Source of the DNA: Haliscomenobacter hydrossis DSM 1100
GTDB lineage: Bacteria; Bacteroidota; Bacteroidia; Chitinophagales; Saprospiraceae
Length of the DNA: 64,000 nucleotides
Assembly (NCBI RefSeq): GCF_000212735.1
Contig: NC_015510.1
Span: 7,193,001-7,257,000, forward strand
Direction of reading: 5' to 3'
The notes below the pieces were generated by a model, which was not told where the DNA came from, did no database searches, and worked only from the letters and a program-made list of their open reading frames with translations. The position numbers and the translations under genes are program-made. Below, piece after piece: positions 23,355 through 32,962 of the stretch. The first letter of the stretch is position 1; each line of letters opens with the position of its first letter.

Positions 23355-26300
23355 TTGAAAACTTTCCTACCCAAGTACTTAATCATCCTTCTCCTAGCGC
23401 TAATTCCGCGCTTAAATTACGGGCAAGCACCCAATTTAGGTTCTGCGGCCAGTTTTGCAGTTTTTACGGCTGCAGGAGAATTTAGCAATGGCGGAGCAAC
23501 ACAAATTACGGGAGATGTTGGCACCAATGTGGGTGCATTTACGGGCTTTCTTCCGGGAATTGTAGTAGGGTCTATCCATGTGGTTAATACGGCTTCAGCA
23601 GAAGCCGCAACAGATGTGGCTACTGCGTATGGGGAATTGAGTAGTCTAGACTGTGGAGCAATGATTGGCACCACCTTAGGCAATGGACAAGTCCTAACCC
23701 CGAACATTTATTGCCTCGGAGCTGCTTCTACCCTAGATGGAGAATTAATTTTAGATGCCCAGGGTGATGCGGGCGCTATCTTTATTTTTAAGATAGATGG
23801 AGCACTCTCTACTACTACACTATCGAAAATTACGCTCATCAATGGAGCTTCTTTGTGCAATGTATACTTTCAAGTAAATGGAGCAGTCAGTTTAGGGGGA
23901 AATTCTAATTCTAGTGGCACTGTTATTGCTGCCGGTGCCATTAGTTTAGCCCAGGGCGCGTCCCTAACTGGTCAGGCCCTGTCAACCCAAGGAGCAATTT
24001 CACTAAACAACAACACAATTACTGGATCGGGCCCAAGTGAATCAACCATTGCGGGCAGTAGCGCCATTACATTTTGCGCAGGTGGGAGTGTGGTACTTTC
24101 CGGAAACGTCGGCGGTACCTGGAGCAATGGTTCATCTGCAGAATCGATCACCGTTACCACGAGTGGTGATTATTTTGTAACCAATACTGCGCCATGTGGT
24201 TCTGTAACTTCAAATCATATTATGGTAACGGTTATCCCGTTGCCGAGTTGCCTCATCACGGGTGATATTGCGATCTGCGCAGGGCAAAGCACGGAGCTTT
24301 GTGTAGCCGCGGGAGCTGCCAGCTACTTATGGAGTACTGGTGGAACGACAAATTGTATCACTGTAAGTGCTGCGGGTACCTATTCTGTTACGGTAACGGA
24401 CGGGAATGGATGTCAAAATACATGTAACACTACAGTGGTTGTCAACCCTCTGCCAAGTTGCCTGATCACGGGCGATGTTACGATCTGTGCAGGCCAAAGC
24501 ACCCAGCTTTGTGCAGCCGCAGGATTTGCCAGCTATTTATGGAGTAATGGTGGAACGACGAATTGTATCAGCGCAAGTGTTGCGGGTACCTATTCCGTTA
24601 CGGTAACGGATGGGAATGGATGTCAGGGAATTTGTAGCACTACAGTAGTTGTCAACCCCTTGCCGAGTTGCCTGATCACGGGCAATCTAGCGATCTGCGC
24701 AGGCCAAAGCACCCAGCTTTGTGTAGCCGCAGGATTGGCTAGTTATTTATGGAGTACCGGTGGAACGACCAATTGTATCAGCACAAGTGTTGCGGGTACT
24801 TATTCCGTTACGGTAACGGATGGGGCTGGATGTCAGAATATTTGTAGCGCGACCGTGGTTGTCAACCCCTTGCCAAGTTGCCTGATCACGGGCAATGTAA
24901 CGATCTGCGCAGGCCTCAGCACCCAGCTTTGTGTAGCCGCTGGATTTGCGAGTTATTTATGGAGTACTGGCGGAACGACCAATTGCATCAGCGCAAGTGT
25001 TGCCGGCACCTATTCTGTTACGGTAACGAATGGGGCTGGCTGTCAGAGTATTTGTAGCACGACAGTGGTTGTCAACCCCTTGCCAAGTTGCCTGATCACG
25101 GGTAATGTCACGATCTGCGCAGGCCAAAGCACGCAGCTTTGTGTAGCCGCAGGATTTGCGAGTTATTTATGGAGCAATGGTGGAACAACCAATTGCATCA
25201 GCGCAAGTGTTGCTGGCACCTATTCTGTTACGGTAACGGATGGGACTGGCTGCCAGAGTATTTGTAGCACGACAGTGGTTGTCAACCCCTTGCCAAGTTG
25301 CCTGATCACGGGCGATATAGCGATCTGCGCAGGCCAAAGCACGCAGCTTTGTGTAGCCGCAGGATTTGCGAGTTATTTATGGAGCAATGGTGGAACGACC
25401 AATTGCATCAGCGCCAGTGTGGCTGGCACCTATTCCGTTACAGTAACGGATGGAGCTGGCTGTCAGAGTATTTGTAGCACGACACTGGTTGTCAGCCCCT
25501 TGCCAACTTGCCTGATCACGGGCAATGTAACGATCTGCGCAGGCCAAAGCACGCAGCTTTGTGTAGCCGCAGGATTTGCGAGTTATTTATGGAGTACTGG
25601 CGAAATGACCAATTGCATCAGCGCAAGTGTTGCTGGCACCTATTCTGTTACGGTAACGGATGGGACTGGCTGTCAGAGTATTTGTAGCGCGACTGTTGTT
25701 GTCAACCCCTTGCCAACTTGCCTGATCACGGGCAATGTTTCGATCTGCTCGGGCCTCAGCACGGAGCTTTGTGTAGCCGCAGGATTTGCCAGTTATTTAT
25801 GGAGCAATGGCGGAACGACCAATTGTATCACTGCAAGTGTTGCTGGCACCTATTCCGTTACGGTAACGGATGGAGCTGGCTGTCAGAGTATTTGTAGCAC
25901 TACAGTAGTTGTCAACCCTCTGCCAAGTTGCCTCATCATCGGCCAAGACGCGATTTGCGCAGGCCTCAGCACCGAGCTTTGTGTACTAGCGGGTGCGACC
26001 AGTTACCTCTGGAGCACAGGAGCAACCACCAATTGCATCACCGTAAATGCTGCGGGCACCTATAGCGTGACCGTGACCGGTGTAGGCGGCTGCACGAGTG
26101 TTTGTAGCAAAACCATCACCATAAGCCAACAGCCGACATGCCTGATTTCGGGCAATGACGCCATTTGTGTCGGCTCAAGCACACAGCTTTGTGTGCCAGC
26201 GGGCGCTTTGAGTTATCTATGGAGCACGGGAGCGACCACGAATTGCATCACGGTAAATGCCGTGGGTACCTATAGCGTGACCGTCACCAATACGGGTGGC

Positions 26301-29300
26301 TGCATCAGTATTTGTAGCAAAATAATTACCATCAGCCCTCCGATCATTTGTCTGATCACGGGCGATGTTTCGATCTGCACAGGGCAAAGCACGGAGCTTT
26401 GTGTAGCCGCGGGATTTGCCAGTTATTTATGGAGTAATGGTGGAACGACCAATTGCATCACCGCCAGTGCTGCGGGCACCTATTCCGTTACGGTAACGGA
26501 TGGGGCTGGCTGTCAGAGTGTTTGTAGCACCACAGTGGTTGTCAACCCTTTGCCAAGCTGCCTCATTACGGGCGATGTAACGATCTGTGTTGGCCTCAGC
26601 ACGGAGCTTTGTGTCGCTCCAGGGTTTGCGAGTTATTTATGGAGTAATGGTGGAACGACCAATTGCATCACCGCAAGTGTTGCTGGCACCTATTCCGTTA
26701 CAGTAACGGATGGAGCTGGCTGTCAGAGTGTTTGTAGCACCACGTTGGTTGTCAATCCTTTACCAAGTTGCCTCATCACCGGTGAAGATGCGATTTGCGC
26801 CGGCCAAAGCACGGAGCTTTGTGTTCCAGCGGGGGCAATGGGTTATCTGTGGAGCACAGGAGCGACTACGAATTGCATCACCGTCAACGCCGCGGGCACC
26901 TATAGCGTGACCGTGACCAATGCAGCTGGTTGCACCAGTGTTTGTAGCAAAATAATTACCATTAATCAACAGACGACTTGCCTGATTACGGGCAATGACG
27001 CTATTTGTGCCGGACAAAGCACCGAGCTTTGTGTCTCAGCGGGGGCAATGGGTTATCTATGGAGCACAGGAGCGACCACGAATTGCATCACCGTCAACGC
27101 TGCGGGAACGTATAGTGTGACGGTGACCAATGCGGCTGGTTGCACCAGTGTATGTAGCAAAACCATCACCATCAGCCAACAGGGCACTTGTCTGATCACC
27201 GGCAATGTTGGGCTCTGTGTTGGCTTAAGCACTGATCTTTGTGTACCCGCTGGATATGCTAGCTATTTGTGGAGTACAGGTGGAACGACCAATTGTATCA
27301 CCGCAAGTGTTGCTGGCACCTATTCCGTTACGGTAACGGATGGGTCTGGATGTCAAAGTATTTGTAGCACTATAGTAGTTGTCAACCCTCTGCCAAGTTG
27401 CCTCATCACCGGTGTAGACGCGATTTGCGCCGGCCAAAGTACCGAGCTTTGTGTTGAAGCGGGCGCGATGAGTTATCTGTGGAGCACAGGAGCGACCACG
27501 AATTGCATCACCGTCAACGCTGCGGGCATCTATAGTGTGACGGTGACGAATGCGGCTGGCTGCACCAGTGTTTGTAGCAAAATAATTGCCATCAGCCAGC
27601 AGACGACCTGCCTGATCACGGGCAATGACGCCATCTGTGCCGGACAAAGCACGCAGCTTTGTGTTCCAGCAGGTGCGATTAGTTATCTGTGGAGTACCGG
27701 AGCGACCACGAATTGCATCACCGTCAACGCTGCGGGCACCTATAGTGTGACCGTCACCGATGCTGATGGTTGCATCAGCATTTGTAGCGAAACCGTCACC
27801 ATCAGCCAGCAGAGCACTTGCCTGATCACGGGCAATGACGCAATTTGCGCCGGACAAAGCACCCAGCTTTGTGTTCCAGCAGGCGCAATGAGTTATCTGT
27901 GGAGCACAGGAGCGACCACGAATTGCATCACCGTCAACGCCGCAGGCACTTACAGTGTGACCGTCACCGATGCGGCTGGTTGTACCAGTGTTTGTAGCGA
28001 AACCGTCACCATCAGCCAGCAGACGACTTGCCTGATCACGGGCAATGACGCAATTTGCGCCGGACAAAGCACCCAGCTTTGTGTTCCAGCAGGCGCAATG
28101 AGTTACCTGTGGAGCACGGGAGCGACCACGAATTGCATCACCGTCAACGCCGCAGGCACTTACAGTGTGACCGTCACCGATGCGGCTGGTTGTAGCAGTG
28201 TTTGTAGCGAAACCGTCACCATCAGCCAGCAGGGCTCTTGCTTGATCACGGGCAACAACACGACTTGTCTAAACCAAAGTACCTTGCTTTGTGCGCCAGC
28301 CGGTGCCCTGAGCTACCTCTGGAGTACAGGAGCGACCACGAATTGTATCATCGTCAATGCTCCAGGTACCTATGGTGTGACGGTGACCGATGTGGGCGGC
28401 TGTACCAGTGTTTGTAGCAAAACCATCAGCCTAAACCAGCAAAACACTTGTTTGATCACTGGTGAAGACGCGATCTGCATTGGCCAAAGCACCCAGCTTT
28501 GTGTGCCAGCGGGCGAAGCAAGTTATCTCTGGAGTACGGGAGCGACCACGAATTGTATTACCGTCAATGCCACAGGCACCTATAGGGTGACCGTAACCGA
28601 TGAATTTGGTTGCACCAGCGTTTGCAGCAAAACCATTCGGACAAGCCAGGAAAGCACTTGCCTCATCTCGGGCTATGACCAGGTCTGCGTTGGACAAAGC
28701 ACCGAGCTTTGTGTGCCAACAGGTGCGCTGAGTTATCTCTGGAGTACGGGAGCAACTACGAATTGCATCACCGTAAATGCTGCGGGAACGTATAGCGTGA
28801 CCGTTACCTTTGAGGGCGGCTGTATCAGTACATGCAGTAAAACAATTAAGCTTAGTGCAGCTGTTAGCTGCCTGATTTCGGGCAATTCATTCATTTGTGA
28901 GGGGCGTTTGGCTCAGCTTTGTGCACCTGCTCTTGCTGATGCCTATTTATGGAGTAATGGCGCCACAACCAGATGTATCCATGTAAGTACACCTGGTACG
29001 TATTCAGTTACCGTGACTTATGTTGGGGGCTGTGTAAGTACTTGTAGCAAAACCATTACTTTAAGCGAAGAAACCGCTTGTGAAATCACGGGCAATACGG
29101 TCATTTGTGAAGGACAAACGACCCGACTCTGTGCAGTTGGAGGAGCAGTGGACTATTGGTGGAGCACAGGAGAGCAAACCCAATGTATCAACGTAACTGC
29201 TCCCGGTACCTATTCGCTTACCCTTACCACTTCGGGCGGCTGTGTGACTTATTGTAGTAAAACCGTTACGCTTAGTCCGGCAACTTGTGACATCATCACC

Positions 29301-31505
29301 GGCAATGACGCCATGTGCATTGGACAAAGTACCGAGCTTTGTGTGCCAACCGGTGCGTTGAGTTACCGCTGGAATACGGGAGCGACGACGAATTGCATCA
29401 CGGTAAATACTGCGGGCACCTATTCCGTAACCGTTACCTATGCACCTGGCTGTACCAGCATTTGTAGCAAAACGGTGACCATAGGCCGAGTAGATACCTG
29501 CCTGATCACCGGCAATACCAACATTTGCCCAGGTCAAACCACCCGACTTTGTGTACCCCTGGCGGGCGCGACTGACTATTGGTGGATCACCGGAGCACAA
29601 ACCCAGTGTATCGACGTCACCACGGCGGGCACCTATTCGGTGACCGTAACCGAGGCCAATGGCTGTAAGAGTGAATGCAGTGTGATCGTGACAGAGGGTG
29701 AAGCAGATACCTGCCTGATCACTGGCAATACCACCATCTGCCCAGGCCAAACCACCCGGCTTTGTGTACCCCTTTCGGGTGCGACTGACTATTGGTGGAT
29801 CACCGGGGCACAAACCCAGTGCATTGACGTCACCACGGCGGGCCTCTATTCGGTGACCGTGACTGAGGCCAATGGCTGTAAGAGTGAATGCAGCGTGGTC
29901 GTGACGATGGGTGAAACAGATACCTGCCTGATCACTGAAACCGTCATCTGTCCAGGCCAAAGCACCCGGCTTTGTGTACCACTGGCAGGCGCTAGTGACT
30001 ATTGGTGGATCACCGGCGCACAAACCCAGTGCATTGACGTCACCACGGCGGGCCTCTATTCGGTAACCGTGACCGATGCCAATGGCTGTAAGAGTGAATG
30101 CAGCGTGATCGTAACGATGGGTGAAACAGATACCTGCCTGATCACCGGCAATACCAACATCTGCCCAGGCCAAAGCACCCGGCTTTGTGTACCGCTAGCG
30201 GGCGCGATTGACTATTGGTGGATCACGGGCGCACAAACCCAGTGCATCGACGTCACCACGGCGGGCACTTATTCGGTGACCGTTACCGACGCCAATGGCT
30301 GCAAGAGTGAATGCAGCGTGGTTGTGACAGAGGGTGAAGCAGATACTTGCCTGATTACCGGAAATACCAACATTTGTCCAGGCCAAACCACCCGGCTTTG
30401 TGTACCGCTTTCGGGTGCGACTGACTATTGGTGGATCACCGGCGCACAAACCCAGTGCATCGACGTCACCACGGCGGGTACCTATTCGGTGACCGTGACC
30501 GAGGCCAATGGCTGCAAGAGTGAATGCAGCGTGGTCGTAACGATGAGTGAAGGAGCTACTTGTCTCATCACCGGCAGTGACATCATTCGCCCAGGTCAAA
30601 GCACTCAACTTTGTGTATCAAGCGGGGCTTTATCTTATCTCTGGAGTACAGGCGCTACTACGAATTGTATCACCGCAAATGCGGCAGGAACGTACAGCGT
30701 GACCGTTACCTATGCAGGTGGCTGCACCAGCGTTTGTAGCAAGACGATTGCGATGGTTTCCGAGGTTAACTGCATCATTACGGGCAATTCATCCATTTGT
30801 CCAGGGCGATTGGCTCAGCTTTGTGCACCTGCTCTTGCTGAAGCTTATTTGTGGAGCACTGGCGACACGACCAGATGTATCCATGTAAGTTCAGCTGGTA
30901 CGTATGCGGTGACCGTCACTTATGTTGGAGGTATTGTTCGCACTTGTTCCAAAACAATTGGTGTAAACGAAGATACCACTTGTGAGATCACCGGTGATAC
31001 CGTCCTTTGCCCGGGCAAAACTACCCGACTATGTGCTCCTGAGGGCGCGATTGACTATTGGTGGAGCACCGGAGAACAAACCCGTTGTATTAACGTGACT
31101 TCTCCTGGTACCTATGCACTTACCCTGACTACTTCGGGGGGCTGTATGAGCTTCTGTAGTAAAACGGTTACCCGTTGTCCCGATACAGTAAATTATACCG
31201 GAAGATCCATTGCGAAGAAAGTTATTCAAAGTGATGGCAACGTTGAGGTAAGAATTTACCCTAACCCACTTTATGCCAAAACGATGATTGAATTTCAAAA
31301 CACGCTGTCAGATTCCCATGTCCTGATTGAGATTTTCAGCTCGACAGGGAGTAAAGTCGCCACTTTGTACAATGGAAATGTTGAGAAAAATGTACTGTAC
31401 AATACCGAATTGAATGCAGAAAGCCTGGCCGGTGGAGTTTACTATTGCCGAATTGTACATGGCCGCCAGACGATCACCAGAAAACTCATACTACTCAAAA
31501 ACTAG
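23355..31505 (+). CDS. Giant secreted ice-binding/adhesin-like protein with 33 six-cysteine repeats and T9SS signal
   Basis: 2,716 residues starting at a TTG, the only credible start before the signal peptide (about 1-24). Residues about 26-228 are a DUF3494-type ice-binding domain (NLGSAASFAVFTAAGE, GTNVGAFTGFLPGIVVGSIH, LDAQGDAGAIFIFKIDGAL, VYFQVNGAVSLGG). A degenerate linker repeat follows. From about 299 to 2,610 there are 33 tandem units of 70 residues (210 bp) of the type CLITGNDAICAGQSTQLC...SYLWSTGATTNCITVN.AGTYSVTVT...GC...C, Ig/PKD-like with six cysteines each. The last about 85 residues (VRIYPNPLYAKTMIEF...GGVYYCRIVHGRQTITRKLI) are a type-A T9SS sorting domain. It should be a very long disulfide-rod on the cell surface binding ice, glycan or cells. 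The 72-residue gene starts 3 bases after its stop. Confidence 0.93.
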   Translation: MKTFLPKYLIILLLALIPRLNYGQAPNLGSAASFAVFTAAGEFSNGGATQITGDVGTNVGAFTGFLPGIVVGSIHVVNTASAEAATDVATAYGELSSLDCGAMIGTTLGNGQVLTPNIYCLGAASTLDGELILDAQGDAGAIFIFKIDGALSTTTLSKITLINGASLCNVYFQVNGAVSLGGNSNSSGTVIAAGAISLAQGASLTGQALSTQGAISLNNNTITGSGPSESTIAGSSAITFCAGGSVVLSGNVGGTWSNGSSAESITVTTSGDYFVTNTAPCGSVTSNHIMVTVIPLPSCLITGDIAICAGQSTELCVAAGAASYLWSTGGTTNCITVSAAGTYSVTVTDGNGCQNTCNTTVVVNPLPSCLITGDVTICAGQSTQLCAAAGFASYLWSNGGTTNCISASVAGTYSVTVTDGNGCQGICSTTVVVNPLPSCLITGNLAICAGQSTQLCVAAGLASYLWSTGGTTNCISTSVAGTYSVTVTDGAGCQNICSATVVVNPLPSCLITGNVTICAGLSTQLCVAAGFASYLWSTGGTTNCISASVAGTYSVTVTNGAGCQSICSTTVVVNPLPSCLITGNVTICAGQSTQLCVAAGFASYLWSNGGTTNCISASVAGTYSVTVTDGTGCQSICSTTVVVNPLPSCLITGDIAICAGQSTQLCVAAGFASYLWSNGGTTNCISASVAGTYSVTVTDGAGCQSICSTTLVVSPLPTCLITGNVTICAGQSTQLCVAAGFASYLWSTGEMTNCISASVAGTYSVTVTDGTGCQSICSATVVVNPLPTCLITGNVSICSGLSTELCVAAGFASYLWSNGGTTNCITASVAGTYSVTVTDGAGCQSICSTTVVVNPLPSCLIIGQDAICAGLSTELCVLAGATSYLWSTGATTNCITVNAAGTYSVTVTGVGGCTSVCSKTITISQQPTCLISGNDAICVGSSTQLCVPAGALSYLWSTGATTNCITVNAVGTYSVTVTNTGGCISICSKIITISPPIICLITGDVSICTGQSTELCVAAGFASYLWSNGGTTNCITASAAGTYSVTVTDGAGCQSVCSTTVVVNPLPSCLITGDVTICVGLSTELCVAPGFASYLWSNGGTTNCITASVAGTYSVTVTDGAGCQSVCSTTLVVNPLPSCLITGEDAICAGQSTELCVPAGAMGYLWSTGATTNCITVNAAGTYSVTVTNAAGCTSVCSKIITINQQTTCLITGNDAICAGQSTELCVSAGAMGYLWSTGATTNCITVNAAGTYSVTVTNAAGCTSVCSKTITISQQGTCLITGNVGLCVGLSTDLCVPAGYASYLWSTGGTTNCITASVAGTYSVTVTDGSGCQSICSTIVVVNPLPSCLITGVDAICAGQSTELCVEAGAMSYLWSTGATTNCITVNAAGIYSVTVTNAAGCTSVCSKIIAISQQTTCLITGNDAICAGQSTQLCVPAGAISYLWSTGATTNCITVNAAGTYSVTVTDADGCISICSETVTISQQSTCLITGNDAICAGQSTQLCVPAGAMSYLWSTGATTNCITVNAAGTYSVTVTDAAGCTSVCSETVTISQQTTCLITGNDAICAGQSTQLCVPAGAMSYLWSTGATTNCITVNAAGTYSVTVTDAAGCSSVCSETVTISQQGSCLITGNNTTCLNQSTLLCAPAGALSYLWSTGATTNCIIVNAPGTYGVTVTDVGGCTSVCSKTISLNQQNTCLITGEDAICIGQSTQLCVPAGEASYLWSTGATTNCITVNATGTYRVTVTDEFGCTSVCSKTIRTSQESTCLISGYDQVCVGQSTELCVPTGALSYLWSTGATTNCITVNAAGTYSVTVTFEGGCISTCSKTIKLSAAVSCLISGNSFICEGRLAQLCAPALADAYLWSNGATTRCIHVSTPGTYSVTVTYVGGCVSTCSKTITLSEETACEITGNTVICEGQTTRLCAVGGAVDYWWSTGEQTQCINVTAPGTYSLTLTTSGGCVTYCSKTVTLSPATCDIITGNDAMCIGQSTELCVPTGALSYRWNTGATTNCITVNTAGTYSVTVTYAPGCTSICSKTVTIGRVDTCLITGNTNICPGQTTRLCVPLAGATDYWWITGAQTQCIDVTTAGTYSVTVTEANGCKSECSVIVTEGEADTCLITGNTTICPGQTTRLCVPLSGATDYWWITGAQTQCIDVTTAGLYSVTVTEANGCKSECSVVVTMGETDTCLITETVICPGQSTRLCVPLAGASDYWWITGAQTQCIDVTTAGLYSVTVTDANGCKSECSVIVTMGETDTCLITGNTNICPGQSTRLCVPLAGAIDYWWITGAQTQCIDVTTAGTYSVTVTDANGCKSECSVVVTEGEADTCLITGNTNICPGQTTRLCVPLSGATDYWWITGAQTQCIDVTTAGTYSVTVTEANGCKSECSVVVTMSEGATCLITGSDIIRPGQSTQLCVSSGALSYLWSTGATTNCITANAAGTYSVTVTYAGGCTSVCSKTIAMVSEVNCIITGNSSICPGRLAQLCAPALAEAYLWSTGDTTRCIHVSSAGTYAVTVTYVGGIVRTCSKTIGVNEDTTCEITGDTVLCPGKTTRLCAPEGAIDYWWSTGEQTRCINVTSPGTYALTLTTSGGCMSFCSKTVTRCPDTVNYTGRSIAKKVIQSDGNVEVRIYPNPLYAKTMIEFQNTLSDSHVLIEIFSSTGSKVATLYNGNVEKNVLYNTELNAESLAGGVYYCRIVHGRQTITRKLILLKN
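24249..31195 (+). repeat. 33 tandem 210-bp coding repeats
   Basis: The period is 210 bp across the array (for example units beginning near 24249, 24459, 24669). Units fall into blocks: an early type joined by NPLP, a middle type joined by ISQQ, and a late type with DYWWITGAQTQC. Units near 27811 and 28021 are almost identical, showing recent duplication. One late unit (near 29921) lacks two residues; two late units have each lost one cysteine. Confidence 0.95.
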
Positions 31506-31508
31506 AAC

Positions 31509-31727
31509 ATGCAAAAATCCTTGGGTTTCATCCTGATTATCATTGGCATAATCATGATTGCATACACTGGATTCACCTATGTCACTACCGAAAAGGTAGT
31601 TGACATAGGTCCAATTCAGATCGAAAAAAAGAAGAACAACCCCATTCGTTGGTCACCTATTCTGGGGGTAGTACTACTCGCAGGAGGCTTAGTGGTGATT
31701 GCGACTGGAAAAAAGACAAATGTGTGA
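31509..31727 (+). CDS. Small two-helix membrane protein
   Basis: 72 residues with two hydrophobic helices (about 5-24, LGFILIIIGIIMIAYTGF, and about 50-66, ILGVVLLAGGLVVIATG), separated by a polar segment (TTEKVVDIGPIQIEKKKNNP). This pattern recurs in small stress-associated membrane proteins of Bacteroidota; I cannot give a family with certainty. It starts 3 bases after the giant gene and is probably co-transcribed with it. Its last codons, AAT GTG TGA, are part of promoter site 7. Confidence 0.8.
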   Translation: MQKSLGFILIIIGIIMIAYTGFTYVTTEKVVDIGPIQIEKKKNNPIRWSPILGVVLLAGGLVVIATGKKTNV

Positions 31728-31787
31728 AAGATGTAACTCTTAGGCGGAATTGTGTAACGCTTAACCGTACTGAAATTCGCAACTTTG
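31723..31787 (+). promoter_or_regulatory. Composite stress promoter element, site 7 (YtxH operon)
   Basis: TGTGAAAGATGTAAC (core at 31733), TGTGTAAC (core at 31754) and ACTTTG with TTTG at 31784. Spacings 21 and 30 bp. One of the best matches to the consensus. Confidence 0.86.
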
Positions 31788-31828
31788 CGACAGTTATTTT
31801 TTAACATTTAACCTTAAAAAAGAAAACC

Positions 31829-32122
31829 ATGGGTATAGGAAAAGTATTGACAGGCATATTGGCTGGAGTTGCCGTAGGCACTACGATTGGGATCTTGTAT
31901 GCTCCCGATAAAGGTACCGCTACTCGGAAGAAAATTTCACAGAAAAGCAATAAGTATGTGGAAGATCTGAGCCAAAAATTCAATGATTTTGTTGACAGCA
32001 TCAATAAAAAAATTGAAACCGTAAGTGACGAAGTTAGCCGCATGGCCCACAACGGGAAAGCAAAAGTGGAAGAAGTCGAAAAGGAATTGACGAGTACCGC
32101 CAATAGCTTCAAAACGCGATAA
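31829..32122 (+). CDS. YtxH domain-containing protein
   Basis: 97 residues. It has an N-terminal glycine-rich membrane helix (GKVLTGILAGVAVGTTIGILYAPDKG) followed by the KGTATRKKISQKS motif and a long amphipathic helix (about 40-97), exactly the YtxH pattern. YtxH-type proteins are general-stress membrane proteins whose molecular role is unclear. It is the first gene of a probable operon (holin-like protein, 132-residue protein, dehydrogenase) under promoter site 7; the order resembles the enterobacterial yqjD-yqjE-yqjK arrangement. Confidence 0.92.
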   Translation: MGIGKVLTGILAGVAVGTTIGILYAPDKGTATRKKISQKSNKYVEDLSQKFNDFVDSINKKIETVSDEVSRMAHNGKAKVEEVEKELTSTANSFKTR

Positions 32123-32213
32123 CCAAACACGATCGGCAATCAACAAAAGGCAATAAATTCGTTACGACGAGTTTATTGCTTCTTGTTGATAATGCGGTAC
32201 AAAATGTAAAAAA

Positions 32214-32555
32214 ATGGAAGAACCAGCGAGCGCCACAGAGCTATTGTTCGAAAGGATAGAAGCTTACGGCAAAACGACTATTGAGCTTACCAAGCTCAGA
32301 GCCCTTGATACGTTCAGCAGTATTTTGACCTCGCTGGTAGCACGATTGAGTGTTATTGTGATGTTTTCCCTATTTGTAATTGTGTTGAATATCGGTGTCG
32401 CATTGATGCTGGGAGAGTGGCTGGGGAAAACTTATTATGGTTTTTTTATTGTAGCGGGGTTTTACCTGGTGATCGGAATTGTATCCCATTTTTTTCTGCA
32501 CAAATGGATTAAGGCACCCGTAAGCAACCTAATCATTCCTCACTCACTTCAATAG
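32214..32555 (+). CDS. Phage-holin-like (YqjE/DUF1469-type) membrane protein
   Basis: 113 residues: a short N-terminal amphipathic helix (ERIEAYGKTTIELTKLRALD) and two membrane helices (about 40-62 and 72-95) in the pattern of the putative Actinobacterial holin/YqjE family. These are not lysis proteins but small stress-linked membrane proteins, usually encoded next to YtxH or DUF883 genes, as here. Function unknown. It lies 91 bases after the YtxH gene and 8 bases before the next. Confidence 0.82.
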   Translation: MEEPASATELLFERIEAYGKTTIELTKLRALDTFSSILTSLVARLSVIVMFSLFVIVLNIGVALMLGEWLGKTYYGFFIVAGFYLVIGIVSHFFLHKWIKAPVSNLIIPHSLQ

Positions 32556-32563
32556 CGTCGATC

Positions 32564-32962
32564 ATGGAAAAGAAACATGTTGAAACCGAACTTACTGCGG
32601 TCATCCTTGAATTAGAAGCCAGACAGGCGGAGGAAGGGTTGATGCTTAAGGAGCAATTTCATGAAGTGTACGAAAGTGTCAAGCCCATCAACCTCATCAA
32701 AAGTACGTTTAAAGAGGCCGTTGCATCACAGGACTTAAGGGAGGACATCGTCAACCTATCGATTGGTTTGGTAGCAGGTTACGTCACCAAAAAATTATTT
32801 CAAGGCGTGTCGGACAGCCCAACAAAAAAACTCCTGGGTACCGTCTTGCAATTTGGCATTACCACCCTAATTGCCAACAACCCCGAAGCCATTAAATCAT
32901 TGGGAAAAGGCTTATTTAAACTCTTCAACAGAGATCGTGATCCCGAAGCTAACATAGAATGA
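32564..32962 (+). CDS. Hypothetical protein of the YtxH/holin operon
   Basis: 132 residues. The N-terminal half is helical and charged (ELTAVILELEARQAEEGLMLKE, VYESVKPINLIKSTFKEAV). The C-terminal half has two weakly hydrophobic glycine-bearing segments (VNLSIGLVAGYVTKKLF and KLLGTVLQFGITTLIANNP). This matches the third protein usually found in YtxH-holin triads of Bacteroidota, by position more than by sequence. It overlaps the dehydrogenase gene by 4 bases (ATGA). Confidence 0.75.
   Translation: MEKKHVETELTAVILELEARQAEEGLMLKEQFHEVYESVKPINLIKSTFKEAVASQDLREDIVNLSIGLVAGYVTKKLFQGVSDSPTKKLLGTVLQFGITTLIANNPEAIKSLGKGLFKLFNRDRDPEANIE

Noticed and set aside
29061-30173. 370-codon antisense frame in the repeat region, and similar frames at 27225-28067 and 30195-30608
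   Set aside because: The tandem 210-bp units keep an antisense frame open by repetition; no start signals and no family pattern.
24249-31195. Possible CRISPR-like or non-coding satellite array
   Set aside because: The 210-bp period keeps a single coding frame throughout with signal peptide and sorting domain at the ends; units have no unique spacers.
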